NCBI RefSeq assembly: GCF_964019385.1
Contig: NC_088645.1
Coordinates: 32,387,517-32,451,516 of the forward strand
Origin: Sycon ciliatum
Taxonomy: Eukaryota > Porifera > Calcarea > Leucosolenida > Sycettidae
Reading direction: 5' to 3'
DNA length: 64,000 nt
Numbering within the stretch: position 1 is the stretch's first letter; every line of letters starts with the position of its first letter. Positions 22,101 to 34,500 of the stretch are shown here, piece after piece. The notes under the pieces were generated by a model. That model worked only from the letters and a program-made list of their open reading frames with translations. It ran no database searches and was not told the DNA's origin. Position numbers and translations under genes: made by a program.

Positions 22101-25100
22101 AGCCTTATACATATACATATACATATACATAATATACATAATATACATGTACATCTCCAAGAGACCAGGCACACCGCATCTTTGTGTACGCGGCATTTAC
22201 GGACGTCAGGCGCATGTCAGGCCATTGCCATACCTTGCTGTATTGTGACGAAGTAATCTACTCTGTCATAGTATTCTCGTCTATGCTTCTCCAGCAGCTC
22301 ACAGGTGTACTGGCCGGCCATGCTTCTTGTCACGTTCCGCAGGACGTAGGTGGGGCTCCACTGGCTAGCGCTGGAGATAGGTGAGCTGTTGAAGAGCCAT
22401 CGACGTAAGTGAGTAGCCCCGCCTGTCAGAGCAGGAGGAATATGATGCAGTCAAGAAACAAGGAATACACTCGCATGGAGAGCCACGGATGAAAGTATTT
22501 CAAAGAAAAGGACCACGGAACTACAAGTTCCGCTATAATGTCCAATTTAACCACCAGTTACATGAAAATCAGCTCTACAAACATTGCACGACACTGACCG
22601 ACAGTGCTAATGTTCCACAACAAACTGCCAATCAGCTCTAGTACGTCTTGGAAACGCACTCCAACAGCGTTCCACAACTAAGGTTCTAAGAAAAGGACCG
22701 AGGAACTACAAGTTACGCTATAATGTCCACTATCACCACCAGTTACTTGACAATCAGCTCATGCGATCATGTCTTGGTTGCACGCACCTTTCCCTCCTAT
22801 GGTATTCCTAGGAATACCATAGGAGGGAAAGGTGCGTGCAACCAAGACAAGCCCAAGCTGAAAGTCTTATCTGTGTTGAAGGACTTTGGCAGATGTACAT
22901 ACATGCATGTCGATGACGATACTTGCAAGACCATTGGACAATACGGTCCAACGACGATTCAAGGACGCAAAGCAACGAACAATCCAAGTTGTAAGGCTGT
23001 CGGAGTGCGCATCCATGGCGTGCTAGAGCTGGTTGGCAGATACATGTAGTTGTAGAACGTGCCGTGAAATGTGATCGTATGAGCTGATTGTCAAGTAACT
23101 GGTGGTGATAGTGGACATCATAGCGTAACTTGTAGTTCCTCGGTCCTTTTCTTTTCTGAAAATATATAGACTAGTAAAATACTTCACAGGTTCAGGCAAT
23201 CTTGGAATTGCCAATCCATGCAGCAACACAAAGGGCAATACTGTTGAAGTACAAATGAACTGTACACAATGTATGAGACAGACCAGAGGGGATGAGACGG
23301 AACTACGCAGAAACTTTACCTGTAGAAAAGCAATCCAACACTAGGCTGGGTTGACCTTCAAAACCTCTCACGTTGCGAGGCCCCGGTGGAGAGATCTTTG
23401 GACGTATCGCCTGCAGACATTGTTGCTGTTCCTGCGGTTGAATAGATTTGCGCAACAATAATGTCATCAAAAGCGCGAGGTAATTCAGCCAAATGTCGCA
23501 CAAGTGAACTCTCACATTCATGTACATTCACAGCAGGAATTATGTTCAGGTATCATGCACTCACTTGCTATGTTCACTCGATGTTCCAGTAAAGACAAAT
23601 TAGTCATCTCATAACCAAAATACACAACCACTGCCGTCCTAAGGTTTACTGTGGTACATTGAAATTCAATAATTAAATAGCTCTGTGCCGTGTCCAGAAA
23701 TTCATTCCCTTGTCTGTTTCTAAAGCCTAACGGATTTGGGGCCTCCCGCAATAATGAAGCTACTGAACGAGATGCGATGGGAATTAAATTCTGCCAGTCG
23801 CTAAAAAATAAACTCTCTGGAAAACGTCACGCGATAGAGCCATCACATAATTCACAGACTCACCTGCTGACCCGATGTGACCACTAGACACTCGCATCTT
23901 GTCCAAAACAGTGTTCGCAGTTCATTCACTCCCCGACAGCGATATTCGCCACTGTGAGTACTGGCTTGCAGGTTCAGAACCTCCAATCTGAAAGCGTACA
24001 CGAGTCGAAACAAAACAGGACGTACAAATTGTAGCGGTCAGATCCTTCGAATAACCTATACGACCATCCTATGACCCATCCAGCCAGCTTTTCAGAGAGG
24101 GAACTTTCCCCGATACTGAAAACTAAATTACTCGATTCGAATTAGTATTAAATTGCTTTCTCAGAGCGCTTTCGGCATAAAAAGTGAATGCACTTGTTTA
24201 CACAATCAGATTGGCTAATCGTTGGGTGGTCCGTAAACATTTTAGAATACAGAATGCACAGCATGTGGCTTTGTTCGTCAAATTTCCTTATTCCAATGGT
24301 GATCCATGCCCAGGAAAAATATCTCCTCAGCAAAAAAACACTTACATTTGTAAGTCACCATCGTGCCTGACTTTTCTCCTGATTGTCATGCCGGATGCTG
24401 TTAGTGCTGACGTGTTGGTAATGGACTGGCCGTCCTTGGAGAAGGTAGCAACTGTAGACCAGCCGCACTTCATGTGCCATGATGTGCCGGACACTTTACA
24501 AGTCTTGGCACATTGGTTGTCGCACTGCGGCAAAAGAACTGTATTCATAGGGGAGTGCAGAAAGGAAACGCAACGTACATCAATATGTTAGACATAAAAT
24601 TGCAATAGCATTATAGAAAAGAGCAAGCGTCATAATTATTTCTCACAATCAAAACTTCTGCCGCTAGGGTTTATCGGGTGTTAGCGGCCGTCGTGAGTTT
24701 TCTTCGGGAACGGATACGATAATTTATTTTTATTATTTTATTTTATCAAAACTTCTAACAATTGACCATCCAAATGTGCAGCCTTTTCATCACAATAGAA
24801 TACACTGGAAAAGAAGCAGAAAAGGCAAAAATATATTATAGATATAGACCAGAGATGTGATGACAGTATCTCGAAGAATAGGAGCCAGAGAAACGGGGCA
24901 AAAAGCCTACAGCTTACACACGAGGGAAAGGGATGAGTGTGAAGGAACAAGACAAGAATATGATTTGACTTGTGAGCAGTGGTGTCGAACACTACACCAT
25001 TTGGTTTCTGGTTACGTTTCTTTGCGCTGTTTCTATTACATCCCTGCTGTATGATAGCATGCCTTTGTTCCTGTCAGTCCCCCCAACTACATACAATGCT

Positions 25101-28100
25101 CTATATTTTTACCAATTTTGCAGTGCATTTCCATTCATTATATCTATTTTGGGGAACTGAGTGTTGCTTCCTACATGGGAGCTCGCGGTTTTCCTGCCGA
25201 CTTGAATTCTCACTTCACTGACTCACGACTGCCTTCCACAGCACAGAAGAATTCCATCGAACCGTCCACTCCCTTTATTTTGCGCGTAAAAGTGGCATAC
25301 GATCCACACAATGCTCTTGATGTTACTGGTGACCTGTTATTCTGTGATACACATTTCGGGGACCACTCATTCTGTGGGGAGTCATTCGGGCCACCAGTTT
25401 TCTTTGAACGCTCTCCATTTCTCTCTTTTACTCGCTCTTCGCCCCCGCCCCTTGAGTCTTTCTCTCACTCGCATTCCTTCTCTTCTTACCCCTATATCGC
25501 TCTTGCTTTTTCTGCCTCTCTATCTATCTCTCCCACCCATCTTTGTAGATACTCATCCAGTCCACCAATATCCGTTCACTGAGCCTCCTTGCTCTCATAA
25601 TTCTACACCCGGCTGACCCAACGCATACGTGCACATGCATTACAGCTTCGCTAAGACACTTACATGAACTTGCTTCAGGTGCGAACAGTGCGTTCATTTG
25701 GAGCAAGGCGATACAGATCAGTATCAGGTGTCTACCTACATGTATATCCTTCATGATACTTCAGTAGGTGATAGTATCGAGTAGCCAATCAGTACCACTC
25801 GGCACTTTTCTCCATTCCGTTGGGAGTGTTGGACACACAGTCTATCCCTCACTGCAAACGTTAACAGGGACGACGCTTTCAGTCTTGCAAGACCATTGAA
25901 TACTATCAGACAAGGTGCAATATGTATGAAGGCAGCGGGGCCAGCTCGGCAACCTCACAGCAGGTAAAGATTGCGATAGCCTGTGAACCGTGATTGTGTT
26001 TGTCTAAGACCTTAATCCAATCACGGCGATTTGATCAACTCTTCTTCCACAGGTGCAGAAAGTAAACAGGCCCAATTCATGTTGAATCGTGCAACACCAA
26101 CAGGAGATACAGCCGTTAGTCTGCTCACCTCTACAGAGTAGAGCCAAGAACACGCAGTTTCATGCCAAACCGCATAGGTTAGGTCAATCTATACTGTATG
26201 GCATGGGACATTAATTTGCTTGCCCTTCATCCCATTGCTGCTCCAATTCTCTCCGGCAGTGGTATTGTCTACACTATATCCTTGCCGCGTGGGTGGCCCA
26301 CAGCTTGGGGGCATCTTCCCCTTGACTCATTAGCAAGCCGGGGCACGTTTACGAAGCGTGGAGATGATCTAGTCCTTCTAGGCTCAGCAGTGATCTTGAC
26401 ATGCGGGCATCTTCAAGTGACAATCGTTTGACACCCTCCCCAGCTCCATGTCAATGCTAGCACGAGATCTCTCAGACTGTCTCACGATGTTTCCTCACCA
26501 ACATCACTGGGTGCCGTGGAGGCTGTACTTGAACGCTAGATACCCGTGCACCAAATGTTTAGCTCCCTCGGTATTAGACTGTTTTCACATCCAGATTAGC
26601 TCCCTCCCTCCATTTTAGCTCATTTTCTTCCTGTTGAAGTTGCGCTTCTGTTTATGTTGGCCATACAAGAGGCTTAGGTATACTGAAAAGAACGAGAAAA
26701 GGAGAAAGAACGATGGATAAAAACATTTTCAGGAAATCAGATTGATCATGAGTTGCCAGGACCGGTGGATATGCCAAGGGATGTTCGTGAGTCATGTCTT
26801 GCACGTTAAATCGTATCCCAATTAGAAGGCAAAAATCTGGACTACAAAACTGACTGCGAACGCCAGGTGTGGAATGCCAAGTGTGGAGTGAGCGTCCTTC
26901 GCTTTGGCAACAGATGCTTTAGTACTAGTTCCAATATCATGCAATTGGTGCCTATTTTCTCGTGCCTTGTGTTCGATGGTAACATTGAGTTTGGAATGAA
27001 TGCCATCGTACGAATTCATGATGCCACGCAGTGCTCAGCTCGACATGTGCTGTCGTTGCTCAACATCTGTTGATGTTGGGTATAGGATGAGCTGAAGCCT
27101 TGACTTTTCCAGCTTGTGTAGACCCTCCAGACCTTTGACAATACGATGTAGGGACACCAGGTACGATGTCGGTTATAATTTGCACCAGTTGCTTGAAACG
27201 ATTGAGAGACTAGGGCATAATAATGTGATCGAACTGTTTCCTCGATTACGCAAAAAAGCTTTTCAGAAGAAAACATCTATCGCAGGTGGATGCCTGCCAT
27301 CAAAACACAAATGTGGCAAATGGGATTTTGGCCTTTGGCCTCTGGTTGGTGGATCTGACCTATCCTCCCCCACCGTTTAGGAGCCGCATCTGACGCCTGA
27401 TCATGGGGTGGTGGCGTCCCACGGAAGCGGAAAGGTGGTTCTTGACCAGGGAGTTGTACGACTACTTGTTCATGACCTACCCAGTACGCGAACCCGTCGA
27501 ATTTTTTATTTTATTTTTTTACATAACACAAATTAATCACGCGCCCCTCGGTTTTTTTAACGCAGAGCGCCGAGAAAAGTGCAACACGAAGCTAGCATAA
27601 AAGGGATCAGGCGCATTCTGTTCCATGCAAGCACAGCAGTTTGTATTGCGTGTTCCACACTCAAGATTCAGTGGAATGAAATCGGTCCCTGCTAGGCTTG
27701 CTCGCTTCGCGCAATCATCAGGAGACATCTCAAGGCTGTTGTTGCTCGAGTAGAAACGGATTTAGTCAACTGGACCTTGTTTATTGGAAAGTTCCGGGGC
27801 ACTGATCTTTTCGCATCCCAATTGAGCACTGTTACTTGTTTTCAAGGTTATTCTGTTGTGGGTTCAACATTTTTTACCGCCAACGTACCCCTACAGCGAG
27901 AAAAATCATAATGTCATACTAGTACTGTTTTCAGAGAAGAGAGTTTAATAAACAAGCGATCGTGGCGAGCAAAACCAAGATAAAGTTAAACTCTCCGATT
28001 TTTGTTCACCTGGAAATAGACTGGAGATTCCGAAACCCAACCAAGTAGAAATGGTTATTAACTAGTGCTGATAGAGACAAGAAATATCCCTCTGTTCACC

Positions 28101-29000
28101 ATCAGTCATACTTGCCTAAGCCCTCCTCACGACGCGGAAAAAGTGAAGTAAATTATCTTGTTCGTTCCAGAAGGGAACTCAGGACGGCTGCTAACACCCT
28201 ATAACCCTATAAATCTAGCGGCAGATGCAGTGCCTAACCGTAGGGCTGAGGGGATAAGTGTCATATCCACTGGCACAAGTGCATTCAGAGCTCAAGTATC
28301 AAATTTATATTCCGGGGGCCCTATTGCTTATCGAAAGAAAAAATAATGATGCTTAATTCTAGGTGTTCGGCGAATGGCTATACAGTGCACTCCATGTATA
28401 TTGACGTTGTTGGTTTGACAGCATGAACAAGGTGTTCTGTACTAGTATTGGATTATGTAATACCATAGTGTACTATAATGTACGGATGGACATAAGAGGG
28501 GAACCATGTGTCCTTTACTACTGTAAGTGACTTTTGTGACTAGTTACTAGTTACATGTAGATCCGGGACAGAAGGTGATCGCACTCAATTCACCCAGCAT
28601 CATGTCAATGAGGGAAACATAGTCATGTCAAGTGTTCTCGTATATGCTAGAAGTTGAACAAGTCGCCAGAGTTTCGCGTTGACAACAATGGTCTGGCAAT
28701 TCAAGTCTGACTGCTTCTTTGTAATATTGGTAATCAAGGTTAACACCTGGCATTTTCGGCACATGCACCATACAGCAGTACTCCCTGCGCGAAAGAGCTT
28801 TGGCCTGGACAGATTGACCAGGCGACTCTTGGGCCTTTTATAGACCGTATTGAGCCCATTTTTCCTCTTGACCTCATGGGTATCTAGACAACACAGATCC
28901 GCAATCACTTACTGGAGCCAGTGGAGGAAGTCGATTGGTTAGCAGCAGGTGACGACTCAACAAAGCACATTGAGCCTAGAATAAGAAAAATAATCCTCAT
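19191..29000 (-). CDS. Gene B1: GPI-anchored-type Ig/FN3 surface protein, 9 exons
   Basis: Exons (minus): 29000-28913, 24538-24346, 23987-23864, 23431-23320, 22422-22234, 21791-21519, 21135-20818, 20644-20523, 19856-19191. All have GT/AG borders and consistent phases (1,2,0,1,1,1,1,0), total 2085 nt, 694 residues. Exon 1: signal peptide MRIIFLILGSMCFVESS. Exons 2-3: Ig-like domain 1 with an extra CDNQCAKTC cluster and HSGEYRC. Exons 4-5: Ig 2 (LVLDC ... RWLFNSS ... AGQYTCELL). Exon 6: Ig 3 (RLTCPY ... VQWSQDG ... TTISCRM). Exon 7: FN3-like. Exons 8-9: a Cys-containing domain with LCSCCS near residue 492, then a Ser/Thr-rich stalk and a hydrophobic tail (YLVVTVSVLNILAMSV) that ends the protein. 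SSA near residue 666 is a plausible GPI attachment site. The weakest border is the exon 8 donor (GTACAC). Intron 1 is 4.4 kb. The ligand and role are unknown. Confidence 0.8.
22504..22577 (+). repeat. Half-copy of foldback MITE family
   Basis: A variant of the arm of the foldback at 22690-23151 (shared words: ctacaagtt, cgctataatgtcca, accaccagtta, aatcagctc). It lies in intron 4 of gene B1; the duplicate is at 33028-33101. Confidence 0.7.
22690..23151. mobile_element. Nested foldback element with 80-base perfect palindrome
   Basis: Outer arms 22690-22772 and 23070-23151 are reverse complements over about 80 bases. Inside, 22770-22849 is a perfect 80-base palindrome centred on CCTAGG. No coding potential. 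It lies in intron 4 of gene B1. A duplicate is at 33214-33675 with its palindrome at 33294-33373. Confidence 0.85.
24540..28912. other. Intron 1 of gene B1
   Basis: 4.4 kb without a supported exon. It holds a pyrimidine-rich tract (about 25410-25540). A minus-strand region at about 26820-27280 with interrupted frames may be a decayed element, but I recognise no motif. The equivalent intron in gene C is only 190 bases. Confidence 0.5.
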
Positions 29001-31519
29001 ATTTAGAAGAACACCTGGCTATTAGTATCGCGAGTCTTTATCTTTGCCAGCACACGATGAGATTCCATTTATGCCCACAAAGTTTGGAAAGGAGCAGAGA
29101 CACGCCGGGGACCAGTTCAAACTTCAGAATAGCTGCATAAAAGAAAGAAAAGGAGTCAAACCTGGTTGGTAGCAAACTTCTTTCTCTGGATGCAAGTAAA
29201 GTTTCACCATCACCACCATTTGCCTTGCATGCAGTCATTTTATTTCATGATGATGAGAACCCACCACATCATCATTAGGCGGACGCCATACTAAACACAT
29301 AGTAGATTCTTGACATACAATTTATCTTTTTCCGCATTCAGATATTTTCAGGATAAACTTTCAACCCAGAATCAGTCCATTTCCGTGACAGTTTTCCTAC
29401 ATGTACTTAAACTCCATGGGTCCCGCTGACAACAACCAGATACCGGTACACGCACCAGCGCTAGAACTAGAGTACCCTGTCGGTGTGCGCCATTCATTTG
29501 ATTGACTACACAGTACGTGCCCTATCATGTACTGTCGTGGACATGGAAATTCGGTGGCACGTCTAGCGGCCCAGCGAGCTGGCCATGCAGCCGTGGTCCA
29601 TGGCGGTCGGGGCATTTATGCGCTGCAGCTCGCTGGTCGCATCGGATCAACATGTGCACTGCATGCAGCGTTCTGTACGCGCTGAGGGCGCCGGCCCCGG
29701 TCAATCGACTGGATTTCCATGTCCACGACAGTAGATTGAAGTACTCGTATTCCGGATAGCTACTGTATATCATGCCTCTTCGAACTGCAATGTTGTATTT
29801 TGACAGTAACCTGTCAATATTGGCCAGTACCCAGAGAAAAAGACTGTCAAACTGGCTGATCTTTTCCCGGTAGAGCAGATGGTGGTAAGATTGCATGTCG
29901 CTTTCTGTGTGCCACAATCCGCGAGGACTGTTGCATCTCCGCTTAGTCTTTGAGCGGGGATTGTAGAAAATGTTCTCTTGTCTGGACCTTCGTAGCACAC
30001 CGCAAGCGACCGAGGTTGATTTTTGAGGGTCTGTGGAAAATCTTGAAAACACCGCCATTCCGGCAACAGGCTCTCAGCTGCACCAAATAAACAACTTTGC
30101 CAATATTTCGCCCATTGGCCATCATCAGGGCATTGAGGTAGGGGAGGCAAAAATACGAAATATAAAGACGAGTTATGCAGGCAGATGAATGTTCTAGAAC
30201 TAACACATCATGGTGACACAATTGGCAAGGCCAGCAAACTTAACAATCATCACTTGTAAGGTGACCTAAACAGAACGAAAGATGAGAACTCACACATACA
30301 CACAGACACAATTTGGCAAGAAGGCAAGACAACTAACACTAAAGTTTACAATCATCACCTGTAAGGTGACCTAAACAGAAGAAAGAGGACTAGTAAGACT
30401 ATCACAGCACGTACAAGAACACTTCCAAGTGTGGGAATGCTAAAGGCGATCTATGTATATGACAGCGGTGTGTGTGCAAAGTATGTGTATGTGCTGTGTC
30501 AGGTGGTAAAGGTCTGTGGAAAATCACTGCATTTATTTTCTCAGTGACAAATGCACAGCAAGAGCGGTCTGTTTGCGTGCAGTGCTCGAATATACACACG
30601 GATTGGTTCATTCATTCCAGCTGGTCCGTATAGTTACCCGCACATGTGTTTTGGAGAAGTTTTGAGCAAAACACGCTCACAATTGATCCGAAGTCAAGTG
30701 CACGACGAAAACGAGCTGGGAAGTGCGCCCTGATTTCCCTCATGCAGCAACACGAGCTTCAGTGCCACCCGGACAGTAAATTTGAATACAGCAGCAAAAA
30801 TATAATCTAGCTACTTGTCACTAATAGTAAGGGATTTCTTATGGCATTACCAGGCACAGTCAGGAAATTTGACTGCCCTGTTTAGCTTCAAGCTTCTCAG
30901 CAGATAAAGGATAATAGGTGGTGGATTCCTGAACTTTTTAATACGTAAAAGACAAAACGGTCTGCTGAAAGTACACTCCGGCAAGTCTCCCTACTGCCCT
31001 CGCGGAGGCCTTCATCACTACTGCCGTACTGGAACACACCGTGCTTACGTACTCCAGATATCAACTGGCGTGCAGTGTTTTATGAGAGTCAGGCTCATCG
31101 AAAGCGACCAATAGAGAGGGTAGTATGCAATAAGTACGGATGTCACCTCTCACATCATGTCTACTAATTACGCGTGAATGTCACGTGTGGAACATGACGT
31201 AAAAATGCTGGACTTTCAGCACATACAGGTAGATTCCTTCCTGCCTAAGAGCCATACACAATGTATCTACCACCTCGGTAACAGGGACAGCTGTAATGAA
31301 ATCTGTATCACAGTAATATAGACCTGCTCATCCTCCTCAGAATTAGAGGCTGATGGAGTCAGCCGTAGGAAGTGTGGATATTTTATTACCCCTAGTCACT
31401 GTTCAGACAGCGTGTTGTACCTTTACTTTATTTTTACATGTAAACGGAGAATGAACATGGTCGGCCGCAGAGCGCAATGGTGGTGGTGGTCACAGGTGGT
31501 GAAGTGGACGCTTACATGT
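29001..31519. other. 5' flank of gene B1
   Basis: Sequence upstream of the B1 start codon, repeated in unit 2 as 46755-49263. It holds a long minus-strand frame (30058-29525, 177 residues, no recognised domain) beside a hammerhead-like motif, two direct copies of a taaggtgacctaaacagaa block (near 30260 and 30360), and no clear TATA box. The frame plus hammerhead suggests an embedded non-autonomous retroelement. Confidence 0.45.
30098..30132 (-). ncRNA. Hammerhead ribozyme-like motif, unit 1
   Basis: The minus strand reads stem I TGCC, CTGATGA, a stem II, GAAA, ATT as cleavage triplet position, then GGCA closing stem I. In this copy stem II is GCC/GGC within TGGCCAATGGGC, because one base differs from unit 2. 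The order and spacing of the conserved boxes fit a type I hammerhead with a minimal stem III. Confidence 0.55.
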
Positions 31520-34500
31520 CGCCATCGCCATGCTCATGCGACCTTGACGGAACGTGCTGATTACGATTAGTTTCGTTGTCGGCTCGTGGTCTTGCTGGAT
31601 GGCCACGATTTTGTTCCCTGGCCGCGCGTGAGGCTTCCTTGGTGCATCCGGAGGAACCACTGGAGAGAAAGAAAGAAAATGAGATATAAGTTGCCTAAAT
31701 GAAGAAAAACTCGATGCTTTGTTACCAAGTTACGAAGAAATAGGTAAACGTTCCTCGTGCCAACAAGCACGGAAACAAACTCGCTTTTACCGAATAACAG
31801 CAAAACAAGTGCCATGTACATGCACATACGGTGGTGGACTTCCGCAACATTTTGAAGATCATGCAGTAATCTCGATAGACCAGTTATCAAACAAATCTGT
31901 CGATATAATATACATTGCTTCCTAGCTTTCGGCCACTTCACTATAATCCTACATCCGTCACCACCATGCGCTCTTAGCGGAACCAATGCACGAAGCATAA
32001 GCACACCAGCGCAGCAAGTACACTTTCGTCAACACGGCTTACTTATAATATTGAAGAGCGCCTCGACGTTGGTCTCGGACATTCTGCATGAGATTGTTGT
32101 TCTCCGGGCGAAATCCAGGAGTCGTAAATCTACGATGATCACGCTTGTCCGCGCAAAGAATACTCCGATTGTGCTGGAGTTTAGCGGCGTTCCGTCCTGA
32201 GACCACTGGACAGATTGATTCAGCGCCCAAGGCATTGTGGCGTAGGGACACGTCAGCCTCCTCGTCACGAGCGATGTCTCGTTTATGACTTTGTTGATGT
32301 TTCTCTTTCGGGTGTCTGTACCAAAACAGTTTGGAAAGTAAAATAATACACACACAAAACAGCAGTAATGAACAGGGAATAAAAGCAATTTTTCAGGCAA
32401 GTCACAGCCTTTTCCTGGGCAATGCTAAAGGTGTAAATGTTACTAGGCAGGCTCACATTCTCTGATGCAACTTGAATCAAATTTATCATCCCCACCATGA
32501 AGTATGCTTGGACCAAAATATGATAATTATATATTTAAAGGTCAGTATCTCGTGCGAACAGAGTCTGCCACGGTCGAACTTCACAAGCCATTGGCTGAAC
32601 ACATGAAACACCTTTTCACTTTCTAGCCTTATACATATACATATACATATACATAATATACATAATATACATGTACATCTCCAAGAGACCAGGCACACCG
32701 CATCTTTGTGTACGCGGCATTTACGGACGTCAGGCGCATGTCAGGCCATTGCCATACCTTGCTGTATTGTGACGAAGTAATCTACTCTGTCATAGTATTC
32801 TCGTCTATGCTTCTCCAGCAGCTCACAGGTGTACTGGCCGGCCATGCTTCTTGTCACGTTCCGCAGGACGTAGGTGGGGCTCCACTGGCTAGCGCTGGAG
32901 ATAGGTGAGCTGTTGAAGAGCCATCGACGTAAGTGAGTAGCCCCGCCTGTCAGAGCAGGAGGAATATGATGCAGTCAAGAAACAAGGAATACACTCGCAT
33001 GGAGAGCCACGGATGAAAGTATTTCAAAGAAAAGGACCACGGAACTACAAGTTCCGCTATAATGTCCAATTTAACCACCAGTTACATGAAAATCAGCTCT
33101 ACAAACATTGCACGACACTGACCGACAGTGCTAATGTTCCACAACAAACTGCCAATCAGCTCTAGTACGTCTTGGAAACGCACTCCAACAGCGTTCCACA
33201 ACTAAGGTTCTAAGAAAAGGACCGAGGAACTACAAGTTACGCTATAATGTCCACTATCACCACCAGTTACTTGACAATCAGCTCATGCGATCATGTCTTG
33301 GTTGCACGCACCTTTCCCTCCTATGGTATTCCTAGGAATACCATAGGAGGGAAAGGTGCGTGCAACCAAGACAAGCCCAAGCTGAAAGTCTTATCTGTGT
33401 TGAAGGACTTTGGCAGATGTACATACATGCATGTCGATGACGATACTTGCAAGACCATTGGACAATACGGTCCAACGACGATTCAAGGACGCAAAGCAAC
33501 GAACAATCCAAGTTGTAAGGCTGTCGGAGTGCGCATCCATGGCGTGCTAGAGCTGGTTGGCAGATACATGTAGTTGTAGAACGTGCCGTGAAATGTGATC
33601 GTATGAGCTGATTGTCAAGTAACTGGTGGTGATAGTGGACATCATAGCGTAACTTGTAGTTCCTCGGTCCTTTTCTTTTCTGAAAATATATAGACTAGTA
33701 AAATACTTCACAGGTTCAGGCAATCTTGGAATTGCCAATCCATGCAGCAACACAAAGGGCAATACTGTTGAAGTACAAATGAACTGTACACAATGTATGA
33801 GACAGACCAGAGGGGATGAGACGGAACTACGCAGAAACTTTACCTGTAGAAAAGCAATCCAACACTAGGCTGGGTTGACCTTCAAAACCTCTCACGTTGC
33901 GAGGCCCCGGTGGAGAGATCTTTGGACGTATCGCCTGCAGACATTGTTGCTGTTCCTGCGGTTGAATAGATTTGCGCAACAATAATGTCATCAAAAGCGC
34001 GAGGTAATTCAGCCAAATGTCGCACAAGTGAACTCTCACATTCATGTACATTCACAGCAGGAATTATGTTCAGGTATCATGCACTCACTTGCTATGTTCA
34101 CTCGATGTTCCAGTAAAGACAAATTAGTCATCTCATAACCAAAATACACAACCACTGCCGTCCTAAGGTTTACTGTGGTACATTGAAATTCAATAATTAA
34201 ATAGCTCTGTGCCGTGTCCAGAAATTCATTCCCTTGTCTGTTTCTAAAGCCTAACGGATTTGGGGCCTCCCGCAATAATGAAGCTACTGAACGAGATGCG
34301 ATGGGAATTAAATTCTGCCAGTCGCTAAAAAATAAACTCTCTGGAAAACGTCACGCGATAGAGCCATCACATAATTCACAGACTCACCTGCTGACCCGAT
34401 GTGACCACTAGACACTCGCATCTTGTCCAAAACAGTGTTCGCAGTTCATTCACTCCCCGACAGCGATATTCGCCACTGTGAGTACTGGCTTGCAGGTTCA

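Larger units (their letters stand above)
20999..31519. repeat. Tandem segmental duplication, unit 1 (10.5 kb)
   Basis: This interval is repeated directly after itself as 31523-49263. The offset is 10,524 bases until the Penelope-like insertion. Unit 1 holds gene B1 exons 1-6, most of exon 7 and 2.5 kb of upstream sequence. From 21.0 to 28.7 kb I found almost no differences between units. Confidence 0.95.

Noticed and set aside
27650-27735. CTGATGA followed by GCGAAGC on the minus strand (hammerhead-like)
   Set aside because: No room for stem II, the GAAA box is GAAG, and the flanks do not pair as stem I.
30211-30380. CRISPR-like or regulatory array from the repeated taaggtgacctaaacagaa block
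   Set aside because: Only two imperfect copies with long unequal spacing, in an animal genome; a local duplication is sufficient.
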